NCBI GenBank assembly: GCA_937960795.1
Contig: CALGPA010000015.1
Coordinates: forward strand, 1-37,817
DNA from: an uncultured bacterium
Lineage (GTDB): Bacteria; Cloacimonadota; Cloacimonadia; Cloacimonadales; Cloacimonadaceae
Reading direction: 5' to 3'
DNA: 37,817 bases
Position 1 is the stretch's first letter. Every line of letters begins with the position of its first letter. Below are positions 25,036 through 32,701 of this stretch, piece after piece. A program made the position numbers and the translations under genes. The notes under the pieces are model-generated. The model saw only the letters and a list, made by a program, of their open reading frames with translations. It was not told the DNA's origin and did not search any database.

Positions 25036-25752
25036 CTAGGAGTCTATAAATTCATGCTCCAGGATGATTCTGCCACAATTTTCGCAATAGACAATCTTTT
25101 TATGAAGCTGCAGCTCAATGCGCATCTGCTGTCTCATCACAAAGCCACATCCTCCGCAAGATCCATCTCGATTGTAGACCACGGCAAGATTGTCTTTGTT
25201 TTTGATCAAATTTCCATAGCGCTTTATCAAAGGAACGGGCAGGGTCACGGCAAGCTTGTTGCGCTCCGCTCTGGTGCTTTCCACCTGGTTTTCCAGCTCG
25301 CTAATCTGAGCCTTGAGATCGCCTTCTTTGGCACGCTTGTTTGCCTCAGCCTCTGCGAGATCGGCTTTCAGACCACTATTGATCTGGGTCGCCTTATTTT
25401 CTTCTTCCATCAGGCTCAAAAGCTGGGATTCGATCTCTGAAATCTTGTCTTTGAGATAGGAGATCTCACTGTTTAGAGCTTTGTACTCTTTGTTTGTCTT
25501 GATATCATTGAGCTGATGAGCATACTTTTTGATCTGTTCTTGATGCTGTTTCACATCACTTTCCAAGGCTCGCTGCAGCTTGTTGATCTCAGCCTTTTGG
25601 CTCTCGCCTTCCAAAAGATTCGCTGTAGCCTGATCCACTCGCTCATTGATCTCATTGAGTTGTTTGGGCAATTCCTCCTGCAGGCTGCGATATTGACCGA
25701 TCTTGTCGTCCAATTTTTGCATCGCTGCCAAGGTCCTGAGTTGTTCTTCCAT
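25036..25752 (-). CDS. Coiled-coil protein with C4 zinc ribbon (CdsZ/zf-RING_7 family)
   Basis: Cytoplasmic protein of 238 residues. Residues about 1-185 form a long heptad-rich coiled coil, and the C-terminus has four cysteines in a C4 zinc ribbon: CGGCGF...YCENCGRII. This layout and length match the widespread zinc-ribbon proteins of PF02591, for example chlamydial CdsZ and Helicobacter HP0958. Roles reported for the family differ (flagellar or secretion factors, RNA or sigma-factor binding), so I give no specific function. SD AGGAG lies in the last codons of nadC, and the ATG is three bases past the nadC stop, so the two genes form one operon. Confidence 0.85.
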   Translation of the reverse strand: MEEQLRTLAAMQKLDDKIGQYRSLQEELPKQLNEINERVDQATANLLEGESQKAEINKLQRALESDVKQHQEQIKKYAHQLNDIKTNKEYKALNSEISYLKDKISEIESQLLSLMEEENKATQINSGLKADLAEAEANKRAKEGDLKAQISELENQVESTRAERNKLAVTLPVPLIKRYGNLIKNKDNLAVVYNRDGSCGGCGFVMRQQMRIELQLHKKIVYCENCGRIILEHEFIDS

Positions 25753-25755
25753 ATA

Positions 25756-26577
25756 TTACTCCTTAAATAGCAAACTTATATCCAGCGATTTGTAGGAATG
25801 TGTGAGGGCGCCGCTGGAGATATAGTGCACACCCGTCCTAGCATAGGATAGGATATTATCCTCGGTGATTCCGCCCGAAACTTCAAGCTCGACATCCTTC
25901 TTATATGCCTTCACGGCAGCACGGATGTCTTTCAGACTCATATTGTCCAACATCACCCTATCCGCTTTTGCTGCCACCGCCTCTGCCAATTCATCGAGAT
26001 TGGTGACTTCCACCTCTATCTTGTATGTGGCATTCTGACGGCGGATCTTATCGATCGCCTTCTTGATGCCGCCAGCTGCTCTGAGATGATTTTCCTTGAG
26101 CATGATCATGTCATATAGACCATGACGGTGATTGAGCCCGCCACCCACGCGAACGGCATATTTCTCGAGACTTCTGAGCAGCGGGGTTGTCTTGCGCGTG
26201 TCCAAAAGACGGGTCTTGGTAATCGAGATCTTGCTCACCATCGCATGCGTCTGCGTGGCTATCCCCGATAGCCTCTGTAAAAAATTCAAAGCCGTCCGCT
26301 CAGCCTGTAAGATGCTGGCAGGATCTCCCTCTACTTTTAGAATCTCATCCTTGGGATGCACCTGATCTCCATCTTTGCGATACAAAGTGATCTTCAGATC
26401 GGGATCGAGCATCCGAAACACAGCACTTGCCACATCTATCCCGGCTAAGATTCCATCCGCCTTGGCGATCATATAGGCAGTAGCGGTCATGGGCTCGAGA
26501 TCCAGATATCTAGTAGTGATGTCTCCTGATCCGAGGTCTTCTTCCAAACTTTTGCGTATAATCTCATCTATTAGCAC
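25756..26577 (-). CDS. nadC: Nicotinate-nucleotide pyrophosphorylase (quinolinate phosphoribosyltransferase)
   Basis: Forms nicotinate mononucleotide, CO2 and PPi from quinolinate and PRPP in de novo NAD synthesis; cytoplasmic, 273 residues, the usual size. Visible hallmarks: EDLGSGDITTRYL near the N-terminus, RTALNFLQRLSGIAT, the active-site RKTTPLLRSLEKYAV, GGGLNHRHGLYDMIMLKENH, and the C-terminal phosphate-binding VMLDN and LEVSGGI. Start codon is GTG at 26577, with GGAGG four bases upstream. No nadA or nadB is next to it. A terminator-like hairpin with nine T residues ends only about 14 bases upstream of the start, suggesting attenuation. Cotranscribed with the zinc-ribbon gene. Confidence 0.96.
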   Translation of the reverse strand: MLIDEIIRKSLEEDLGSGDITTRYLDLEPMTATAYMIAKADGILAGIDVASAVFRMLDPDLKITLYRKDGDQVHPKDEILKVEGDPASILQAERTALNFLQRLSGIATQTHAMVSKISITKTRLLDTRKTTPLLRSLEKYAVRVGGGLNHRHGLYDMIMLKENHLRAAGGIKKAIDKIRRQNATYKIEVEVTNLDELAEAVAAKADRVMLDNMSLKDIRAAVKAYKKDVELEVSGGITEDNILSYARTGVHYISSGALTHSYKSLDISLLFKE

Positions 26578-26591
26578 AGAGCCTCCAAGTC

Positions 26592-26622
26592 AAAAAAAAA
26601 GCATTTGCGTGATGCAAATGCT
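26592..26622 (-). terminator. Terminator-like hairpin in the nadC leader (possible attenuator)
   Basis: AGCATTTGC (26600-26608) pairs with GCAAATGCT (26614-26622), loop GTGAT; read leftward, nine T residues follow (26600-26592). It lies just before the nadC SD, where a terminator would block nadC expression. Confidence 0.7.
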
Positions 26623-26727
26623 CAATCTCTATGTATAATTCATTATTGGCTAGGGTCTTAATACTTCGTACACACATATATTTCTCTTAATCCTCTTTGT
26701 AAGTCAGCATCTCAATACTGCTACTTT

Positions 26728-26733
26728 TGTCAA
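26728..26733 (-). promoter_or_regulatory. -35-like TTGACA upstream of nadC
   Basis: TTCTTGACA (26736-26728, leftward). At 17 bp the -10 position reads ATGCTG, which is poor. A nearer alternative is TTAAGA (26661-26656) with TATACA (26637-26632), spacing 18. Confidence 0.3.
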
Positions 26734-27090
26734 GAAAAAGATTGTGAATGGGCGGCTCCGACTTTGATCATCTCCTGACTTATATCTCATCTTTGATCCA
26801 CTTGAGTGCTTCCTGAGCGCGGCAGAAGAAGGCTAAAAGAGGGCATCAGGAGCTTCTGAAGAGCTCAGAGATCAACCATCTACTCTGTTGGTCTGCTAGT
26901 TATGCTGATTTTTGAGATTCCGGATACATATCGGGTCGCTCAAGGTTCCCGGAAAGACTAATGCATGGCTGAGGATCAAGAATATGGAATGACTAGTTTT
27001 GGAGAGTGGTCAAGATTGCTTGTGAAGGGTGACGGGATGGTAATCGTACTATCAAAATGCAGTCCAGATGGGATTTGCCATGCTCGTAAA

Positions 27091-27213
27091 CGCTTGAAAT
27101 ATATGGCGAGCTCACGCCCCTCTCACCGGTCGCTCACCGCTCGGGACAGCAAGGGGTGAGAGAATAAGGACTTACGCGTTTCTCCCAAAAAGTGTAAACC
27201 AAGCTCAAATATT
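27091..27213 (+). repeat. Dispersed intergenic repeat, copy B
   Basis: About 88% identical to 15745-15867 over 123 bp without gaps. Hairpin 1 is weakened (GGCGAG against CACGCC). In hairpin 2, CTCACCGCT now faces AGGGGTGAG (one mismatch), but CTCTCACC (27120-27127) can pair with GGTGAGAG (27155-27162). The CCCAAAAAGTGTAAACCAAG block is unchanged. Confidence 0.85.
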
Positions 27214-27350
27214 GCTTGGTGGCTTCTTGATATGCCTAGAAAGTGGCAGTGCTGCGCCGCTATGGATCGCATGGGTGCCACTAGCTGGCTCAGCCCCCTC
27301 CGGGATCTTGAGGCATTGCCTGCTTGCTTTGTGAATCTCGCAGAAATTTT

Positions 27351-27384
27351 TAGGGAGAAAAAAAGCCGCAGAATTCTCTGCGGC
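27351..27384 (-). terminator. Intrinsic terminator of wrbA
   Basis: GCCGCAGA (27365-27372), loop ATTC, TCTGCGGC (27377-27384); read leftward, a T-run follows (27364-27357). Confidence 0.9.
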
Positions 27385-27408
27385 CCTAGGAGTGGTTGAT
27401 ACAAGCGT

Positions 27409-28017
27409 TTATTTCATGCGAGACAGGAGCTTGGCAACGTGTTGACCTTGATAGTGTGCTCCATCTAGGTCGTTTTTGCTTGGCATTCTGCTTCCGTCTG
27501 CTCCGGCGATTGTGCTAGCGCCATATGGGGAGCCGCCGCTGATTTCATCTTGAGCAGACTGTCCGGCAAAGCTATAGGGCAAGCCGACAATCATCATGCC
27601 GTGGTGCAGAAGCAGGGTGTGAAAGTTTAGGATGGTGGATTCTTGGCCTCCATGCTGAGTGCCGGTGGAGGTGAAGACGCTTCCGATCTTGCCGACCAAA
27701 GCGCCTTTTGCCCAAAGACCGCCGGTGGCATCCAAAAAGCTTTTCATCTGTGCAGCCATCATGCCAAAACGTGTGGGAGTGCCAAAGATGATGGCATCAT
27801 AATCCCCCAGTTCATCAGGGCTGGCGATGGGGATGTCCGCAAATGCTTTTTGGGCGTCCAAAGCCCCGATTTTTCCCAGAAGATCATCGCTCAGGGTTTC
27901 CGGCACTCTTTTGAGGCTTACGTCAATATTATCTATGCTTTTGGCACCTTCCGCGACGGCTTTTGCCATCTGAAAGATATGCCCGTAGGTCGAGTAAAAC
28001 AGTATTAGTATTTTCAT
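27409..28017 (-). CDS. wrbA: NAD(P)H:quinone oxidoreductase, WrbA flavodoxin family
   Basis: FMN-dependent NAD(P)H:quinone reductase, cytoplasmic, 202 residues, the standard WrbA size. The FMN phosphate loop is FYSTYGHIFQMA at about 7-18. The WrbA-specific region follows: IIFGTPTRFGMMAAQMKSFLDATGGLWAKGALVGK, then FTSTGTQHGGQE and the late LPYSF...SPYGASTIAG. It reduces quinones by two electrons and guards against oxidative damage; in an anaerobe it likely serves as an oxygen or quinone-stress enzyme. CGGAG lies six bases before the ATG. Monocistronic, with its own promoter and terminator. Confidence 0.95.
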   Translation of the reverse strand: MKILILFYSTYGHIFQMAKAVAEGAKSIDNIDVSLKRVPETLSDDLLGKIGALDAQKAFADIPIASPDELGDYDAIIFGTPTRFGMMAAQMKSFLDATGGLWAKGALVGKIGSVFTSTGTQHGGQESTILNFHTLLLHHGMMIVGLPYSFAGQSAQDEISGGSPYGASTIAGADGSRMPSKNDLDGAHYQGQHVAKLLSRMK

Positions 28018-28047
28018 TATAGTCTCCGTTTATGTCAGTTTACGGAT

Positions 28048-28075
28048 ATTATAATGCTGATCTCCTACTAAGCAA
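28048..28075 (-). promoter_or_regulatory. Promoter of wrbA
   Basis: Leftward TTGCTT (28075-28070), 16 bp, perfect TATAAT (28053-28048), about 30 bp before the ATG. Confidence 0.6.
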
Positions 28076-28083
28076 GCGGGAAT

Positions 28084-29112
28084 TTAGTTCCTGAGCTCTT
28101 GGATGCTCTGAAGCAGGTCATCGATGTGCTCTTCCAGAGTGTTGAATGAGCACATCAGTCGCTGTTCGTTTGTGCTTTCATCCCAAGTGTAGAACATATA
28201 TTTATGCTGAAGCGGCTCCACCCATTCTTTGGGCATGGTCACAAAGACGGAATTGACATAGACTTCTTGGCTGATCTTCAGCTCCGGGATGCTTGCCAGG
28301 CGTTCTGCCAAAAGACGTGCCATCGCGTTTGCATGCTCGGCGTTTTTGCGCCATAGTTCTTTATCCAGATATGCTTCATATTGGGCGGAGATAAAGCGCA
28401 TCTTGGAAAAGAGTTGGTTGCACTGTTTGCGATAAAAGCGTAGGTTTTGGGTGAGTTCGGGATGAAAACTGATGATGGCTTCGCCGAAGAGAAGTCCGTT
28501 TTTGGTGCCGCCAAAGCTGACGATATCGGCGCCGACATCATAGGTCATGCTCTTGAGGTCAGTATCCAGGGCTACGACAGCATTTGCCAAGCGTGCGCCG
28601 TCTATGTGCAGATACATATTGTGTTCATGGGCAAAATCCGCCAGGGCTTTGAGCTCATCCAAGCTATAGAGCGTGCCATATTCAGTGCTTTGCGAGATGG
28701 AGATGATCTTGTATTGGGAGTGGTGTTGATCGCGATCTCCCAGCAGCTGTGGCGCGATCAGGGCGGGGCTCAGCTTGCCATCGGGAGTCTTCACCGGGCG
28801 CAAGCGAGCTTGGGTGCATTTTTGGACGGCGCCGCATTCATCGACGTTTATATGGGCGCTTTCCGCGCAGATGATGGCGTGAAATGAGTTAATCAAGGAT
28901 TGTAGTGCCAGGACGTTTGCCCCGGTTCCGGTCATCACAAAGAATGCCTCACAATCTCCGCCAAAAAGAGCTTCGAGGCTTTCCAGGATATTCTGGGTTA
29001 AAGGATCGTCACCATAGGCGGGGCAAAAGCCGGTATTTACCTGTTGCAGAGCAGAAAAGACGGTGAAGTGCACACCGCTGTGGTTGTCGCTGCCAAAACT
29101 GATTGGGAACAT
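28084..29112 (-). CDS. ltaE: Low-specificity L-threonine aldolase (PLP fold type I)
   Basis: PLP enzyme of 342 residues that cleaves L-threonine or allo-threonine to glycine and acetaldehyde. N-terminal FGSDNHSGVHFTV replaces the common FRSDTVTxPT opening but keeps the position of the substrate loop. YGDDPLTQNILESLEALFG, the aromatic or His stacking region (ESAHINVDECGA), LHIDGARLANAVVA with the PLP-binding Asp, and SFGGTKNG with the Schiff-base Lys204 are all present. These fit the beta-eliminating lyase / threonine aldolase family at its usual length. Substrate range is not readable. GAGGAG precedes the ATG. It supplies glycine in an amino-acid-using cell. Confidence 0.88.
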   Translation of the reverse strand: MFPISFGSDNHSGVHFTVFSALQQVNTGFCPAYGDDPLTQNILESLEALFGGDCEAFFVMTGTGANVLALQSLINSFHAIICAESAHINVDECGAVQKCTQARLRPVKTPDGKLSPALIAPQLLGDRDQHHSQYKIISISQSTEYGTLYSLDELKALADFAHEHNMYLHIDGARLANAVVALDTDLKSMTYDVGADIVSFGGTKNGLLFGEAIISFHPELTQNLRFYRKQCNQLFSKMRFISAQYEAYLDKELWRKNAEHANAMARLLAERLASIPELKISQEVYVNSVFVTMPKEWVEPLQHKYMFYTWDESTNEQRLMCSFNTLEEHIDDLLQSIQELRN

Positions 29113-29144
29113 TTGATACTCCTCTTGATAAGCTTATAGGTAGC

Positions 29145-29173
29145 AGCTTAAAAAGGCTTCAGCTTTGTGTCAA
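29145..29173 (-). promoter_or_regulatory. Promoter of the threonine aldolase gene
   Basis: Leftward TTGACA (29173-29168), 17 bp, TAAGCT (29150-29145), about 33 bp before the start. It lies just past the mscS stop. Confidence 0.5.
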
Positions 29174-29182
29174 GCGGGATTC

Positions 29183-30061
29183 TCAGACTTTGCGAAATGT
29201 GGGGTATGCCAGCGCGATATCATCGTGTTTGGCAAACTCATTGAGCAGAGCTTCCCAGATTTCTTCGGTGCTGCTGCGGCGCTTGCGGATCTCACTGAGA
29301 TAGCGGATGGTCAAGAGCACTCCACTGTCTTTGACCGAAGTGTAGATAGCGGGAGTGAGCTTGTTGTAAAATATCAGATACTTTCTGGAAGTTTCCCGCA
29401 GTTCTTTCTCGACATCGGCCGTGATGGCGAGGGCTTTTTCGTTTGCAATCGTCAGCATGATCTCTTTGGCTTTGTGTCAATCGCTTTCGAAGGTGATTAG
29501 GACCGGGATTTCGTTCCAGATATATTTGAAGCCTTTGTCGTAATTGCTCAGAGGATGAGTAAAGATCATGCCATTGGGTATGTGGATCATGCGACCGGTG
29601 GATTGATCAGCATCTACCCAGTTGCCGATTTCCAGCATGGTAAATTGGAATGGACGCAGATCAATCACGTCTCCGCGATGCTCTCCGATCTGGATCCTGT
29701 TTCCTACTTCAAATGGTTTGCGCGAGATGATGAAAATCCATCCGGCAAGATCCGAAAAGAGATCTTTGAGCGCGATAGCGATACCTGCTGAGAGCAAGCC
29801 AAAGAAGGTTGCCAGGGATTGGATGCCCTCAAACCATACTCTGCCAACCACGATGCTGCCGGTGATCACGATCGCATAGGTGCTTCCCTTTTTCCAGCTA
29901 AACTGGCTACGCAGATCATGGATCTTTTTTTCGATGATTCTATGCGTGATCCTATTGATTATCCAGAGGGAGAGTATGAGCACCAAGCTGGTTACGAGAT
30001 TTGAGATCATGTCTCCTTCGACAAGGGTGTGAATTCGTTTTAAGCTTTCTTGCAGGTCCAT
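29183..30061 (-). pseudogene. MscS-family mechanosensitive channel interrupted by in-frame TGA
   Basis: Two adjacent leftward reading frames are one gene in one phase. The first part (from ATG 30061, SD GAGG; GTG 30073 is an alternative) has three or so transmembrane helices, the pore-lining FGLLSAGIAIALKDLFSDLAGWIFIISRKPFEVGNRIQIG, and the beta domain up to NEIPVLITFESD. Then TGA at 29479-29477. The same frame goes on as HKAKEI and then MLTIANEKAL...FRKV, which is the MscS C-terminal alpha/beta domain, to the stop at 29183. MscS relatives usually have Trp after FESD, so TGA most simply replaces TGG by one base change. Read through, the product is 292 residues, a normal small MscS. It may be a nonsense mutation, sequencing error, or functional readthrough. 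Genes here normally end at TGA, so the code is standard. Confidence 0.8.
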
Positions 30062-30087
30062 ATGGCGCCTCACTTCATAGTTTGTGG

Positions 30088-30126
30088 CAAAAAAATAAGC
30101 TGAAGCAGAGTTATCTGCTTCAGCTT
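30088..30126 (-). terminator. Strong intrinsic terminator of the lipoprotein gene
   Basis: A perfect 13-bp stem: AAGCTGAAGCAGA (30097-30109), loop GTTA, TCTGCTTCAGCTT (30114-30126). Leftward it is followed by a T-run (30095-30089). It separates the lipoprotein gene from mscS. Confidence 0.92.
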
Positions 30127-30150
30127 GAGAAACTTTGTATCAACATGAGC

Positions 30151-30819
30151 TTAGAAATTGACACCTAAGGCACGATCCAAGAGAAAGAGCTGCCAGGGAT
30201 TGCTGCCGGCTGCTTCTTGGCGCACATCTTTGATAGTGAAATTAAACTCATATTGCGCGGTCAATCCATCTACGCTAAAGGGGACGATCATGCGGACAGT
30301 CTTGCCTTTGTAGCGCTGAGCTTCGGAGAAGTCGATCGGCCAAAGCGGGCGCTTTGCCCAGACTCCGGTGCTGGATTGGTATATATGGGTTGCCGAGAAG
30401 AGCCTTTCCGTGATGTTTCCTCGTCTGGGAATCACAGAGGGAGTCTGCGGATCGTTACGTTCGCTATATTTTGTGGAAGAGGATAGCACACGATGGCCGA
30501 TATTGTCCACATCCATATAGATGACTTCGTCCCAATCGATCATCAGCGGTCTTTCACTTTTGTTGTAAAGCACCAAGTCCCATCCGCCCTCGGAAGCGCT
30601 CCAAATGCTGCGGAAAAGGTCATCTTCATAGGCATAGCGCACCACATCCATGGTGTCCGCCACGGGGGCCTGATAACGCTGAGTAATATCACTGGCTTTG
30701 CGAACCATGCTAAGCTCAACGTCGTATTTGACGATCATCCTGTCTTTGGACGCACCCGAGCAGGCAAAGATCCCGATCAGGATCAGAGCCAAGAGCATAA
30801 ATATCAAGCTTTTCTTCAT
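30151..30819 (-). CDS. Predicted lipoprotein, unknown function
   Basis: Exported lipoprotein of 222 residues. Signal MKKSLIFMLLALILIGIFAC gives a lipobox with Cys20. The mature part is mixed and mainly beta-rich, with a PLMIDWDEVIYMDVDNIGHRVL segment, a strongly predicted beta region (KTVRMIVPFSVDGLTAQYEFNFTI) and a short C-terminal ALGVNF. This layout, with strand-rich core and a statement on 'D(W/E)...V' around a central sheet, recalls small periplasmic beta-sandwich proteins, but I recognise no family or catalytic motif. AAGGAG before the ATG. Promoter: leftward TTGACA (30878-30873) with a weak -10. Transcription ends at the strong hairpin immediately downstream, so it is monocistronic. 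Confidence 0.75.
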   Translation of the reverse strand: MKKSLIFMLLALILIGIFACSGASKDRMIVKYDVELSMVRKASDITQRYQAPVADTMDVVRYAYEDDLFRSIWSASEGGWDLVLYNKSERPLMIDWDEVIYMDVDNIGHRVLSSSTKYSERNDPQTPSVIPRRGNITERLFSATHIYQSSTGVWAKRPLWPIDFSEAQRYKGKTVRMIVPFSVDGLTAQYEFNFTIKDVRQEAAGSNPWQLFLLDRALGVNF

Positions 30820-30899
30820 CTTTTCTCCTTCATAGATAGACGTTTTTTATAGACTGGAAAGAATCAATCTGCTGTCAAGAACAAATTCATACGCTGCAT

Positions 30900-31877
30900 C
30901 TAAAACATTGCATTGGTCAGATCATTTAGATCCACATCGCCAAGATAGGAACGGTAGTCCACATTTAAGAAGGCTTCTCGGATGCATTCTTTGCTGTGAT
31001 TGACTCCGCTAAAGCATGCCTCAAGCTCTTTGAGATCTCGATTGGAAAAGAAGTCTCCGAAGATCCTCAAGCTGGAGATAATGCCATTTGACACATCCAG
31101 ATAGAGTTCGATGGTGCCTCCGGGACTGCGCAAGGAATTTGCCAGGTTATATTGCGGACTCTTGCCATAGTTCCATTCCCAAGTGCCATATTTGCTGTCC
31201 ACCAAGGCCTGCACTGCTTCACGATCCTCGATTGAGAGATAGTAATCGCGAGCATCGGGATAGAGGCTGTGGATCTTGTTGCGCACCAAGGGTATGAAGT
31301 CTGCAAGCTTCATGGGTTTAGGCAGGTGATCTGCCACGTTTGTGACTCTGGCGCGCACGGATTTTACGGCCTTGTCGGTGAATTTCAGAGGGTTTGCCTT
31401 CAGGGCTTGGGTCAAAGATTCAACGTGGGAAGAAAAAAGGATGGTGCCATGCTGCAGAGTCTTGCCACTTTGCACCAACTTGGCATTGCCGGAGAACTTC
31501 AGCCCATTGATGGTGAGATCATTGCGGCCTTCCAAGCGAGCCGGCACTCCCAGATCGTTGAGCACATCCAAGATGGGGGCAGTGTATTTGGCAAATCCCG
31601 CGAGCTCTTCTTCGGTGTTCATCAAAAAGCTAAAATTCAGATTCCCCAGATCATGAAACACGGTGCCACCACCGGTGAGACGCCTGACCACAGGGATCTC
31701 GTGCTCTTGCACCCATTGGTAATTGATCTCGGCTAAAGTGTTTTGAAATCTGCCCACGATGATGCAGGGGTCATTGATATAGAGCAGAAAGCAATCCTCC
31801 TCAAATGTGTGAAGTATATACTCCTCCAAAGCGATATTGAAAGGAGCATAGGTGGAGGGACTAAAGATACTAAGCAT
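30900..31877 (-). CDS. lplA: Lipoate-protein ligase A
   Basis: Cytoplasmic enzyme of 325 residues that activates free lipoate with ATP and transfers it to lipoyl domains. The BPL/LplA fold motifs are in order: NIALEEYIL, CIIVGRFQNTLAEIN, VVRRLTGGGTVFHDLGNLNFSF (the lipoyl-AMP loop), NGLKFSGNAKL with the catalytic-site Lys in KFSGNA, and QHGTILFSSHVE. The C-terminal about 110 residues form the extra accessory domain of two-domain LplA (GTWEWNYGKSP). Lipoyl acceptors (such as glycine-cleavage H protein) are not in this window. The GerW-family gene lies 51 bp upstream with no terminator between, so the two may be cotranscribed. Confidence 0.94.
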   Translation of the reverse strand: MLSIFSPSTYAPFNIALEEYILHTFEEDCFLLYINDPCIIVGRFQNTLAEINYQWVQEHEIPVVRRLTGGGTVFHDLGNLNFSFLMNTEEELAGFAKYTAPILDVLNDLGVPARLEGRNDLTINGLKFSGNAKLVQSGKTLQHGTILFSSHVESLTQALKANPLKFTDKAVKSVRARVTNVADHLPKPMKLADFIPLVRNKIHSLYPDARDYYLSIEDREAVQALVDSKYGTWEWNYGKSPQYNLANSLRSPGGTIELYLDVSNGIISSLRIFGDFFSNRDLKELEACFSGVNHSKECIREAFLNVDYRSYLGDVDLNDLTNAMF

Positions 31878-31928
31878 ATTTTTCCTTATAGACCTTATTG
31901 AAGTCTTAACCGTGAGATTTGGTGAAGC

Positions 31929-32360
31929 TTACTTGCGCTTGCGCTGAAGCTTGCGGATCTTGTAAAGCAGGATGATGGCGATGCCGATGGTGGTCACGAT
32001 CTCGCGAACCGTGACGATCGGATAGAACTTGATCTTGTCTCCTTTAATCGCGTAGATTCCGATGGGCTCGGTCTTGATGCCACCTCCACCGCCGCCGCCA
32101 AATTCGGGCTGCTTGGGCTGCTTGGGCGAAGACTGTTCGCTGTCTTGAGGTTTCTGCTCCTGATCCGGCGAAGCCTTCTTGCTGTCCTTCTTCTTCTTGT
32201 CAGCAGAGCTTCCACCACCGCCACCAAAGCCAAAGCTGATCTTTGCGACAGGGATTACAGAAAGATCACCGACATTCATGGGGTTTCCAAAAGAGAATTT
32301 CGCGCCGGCACTGCCGTGCATAACTTGCTTGATTTGGGCAAAGATAGAGTCAAGATTCAT
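31929..32360 (-). CDS. GerW/YtfJ-family protein
   Basis: Protein of 143 residues of the GerW (YtfJ, PF09579) family. Family signs: start MNLDSIFAQIKQVMHGSAGAKFSFGNP, VIPVAKISFGFGGGGG, and after a low-complexity Lys/Ser/Gln/Pro insertion (about 52-86), a second GGGGGG with IGIYAIKGDKIKFYPI. A hydrophobic helix (about 117-132) and a basic tail (KIRKLQRKRK) follow. In Bacillus the founder acts in spore germination, but the family is common in non-sporulating bacteria, where its function is unclear; there is no sign of sporulation genes here. AAGGAG before the ATG. A leftward TTCTTGACA (32422-32414) is a possible -35. Confidence 0.85.
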   Translation of the reverse strand: MNLDSIFAQIKQVMHGSAGAKFSFGNPMNVGDLSVIPVAKISFGFGGGGGSSADKKKKDSKKASPDQEQKPQDSEQSSPKQPKQPEFGGGGGGGIKTEPIGIYAIKGDKIKFYPIVTVREIVTTIGIAIILLYKIRKLQRKRK

Positions 32361-32701
32361 GTCGTGCTCCTTTGCATTGGATTATATGGCAGGATGTGTC
32401 GCGGGTGATATTCTGTCAAGAACTTTCCCCGGTCATCCTAGCCGTGTGTGGGATACATCAAGACTATGCCCGGGAATCTGTATCATCAAGCGTGGGAAGT
32501 AGTGCCGTCTGAAGATAAAGATGAGGAAGAGCTTTTTGCGTCTCACTTTCTGCAGTTTCGGCAGGGGGCAAATTCTGTGCCAATCCCGGCTTTATATGAG
32601 TGCGCTGAAAGCTTTTTGATTTTCGCCGGATAATGCCAAAAAATACTTGACCATTAAGGCATAAGTTTTATAGGGGTATCTAGAGTTAGATTGGAGTATA
32701 T
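32361..32701. other. Intergenic region between divergent genes
   Basis: 341 bp with no supported gene. It contains a leftward -35-like TTGACA near 32419 for the GerW gene and a good rightward promoter at 32647-32674. The middle (about 32425-32640) holds nothing I can name. Confidence 0.6.
32647..32674 (+). promoter_or_regulatory. Promoter of the SpoVG-like / kor gene cluster
   Basis: TTGACC (32647-32652), 16 bp, TATAGG (32669-32674), 27 bp before the start codon. It may drive the whole block to the terminator at 37666. Confidence 0.6.

Larger units (their letters stand above)
26578..27408. other. 831-bp region without genes, nadC leader and repeats
   Basis: No ORF here is convincing. Contents from left to right: a terminator-like hairpin (26592-26622), a leftward -35-like TTGACA (26733-26728), a degenerate copy of the GTTCCGGA...GACTAATG motif (26944-26964), copy B of the 123-bp repeat (27091-27213), and the wrbA terminator (27351-27384). 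About 26765-26940 and 27215-27350 hold nothing I can name. It may be a decayed segment. Confidence 0.6.

Noticed and set aside
26965..27159. 64-codon rightward ORF in the long intergenic region
   Set aside because: It runs through the 123-bp repeat, has no SD or family features, and its codons look random.
29477..29479. TGA in mscS as selenocysteine or a reassigned codon
   Set aside because: No SECIS-like hairpin seen downstream, MscS has no Sec role, and other genes here end in TGA.
32448..32633. 61-codon rightward ORF between the GerW and SpoVG-like genes
   Set aside because: No ribosome binding site and no family pattern; a promoter for the next gene follows.
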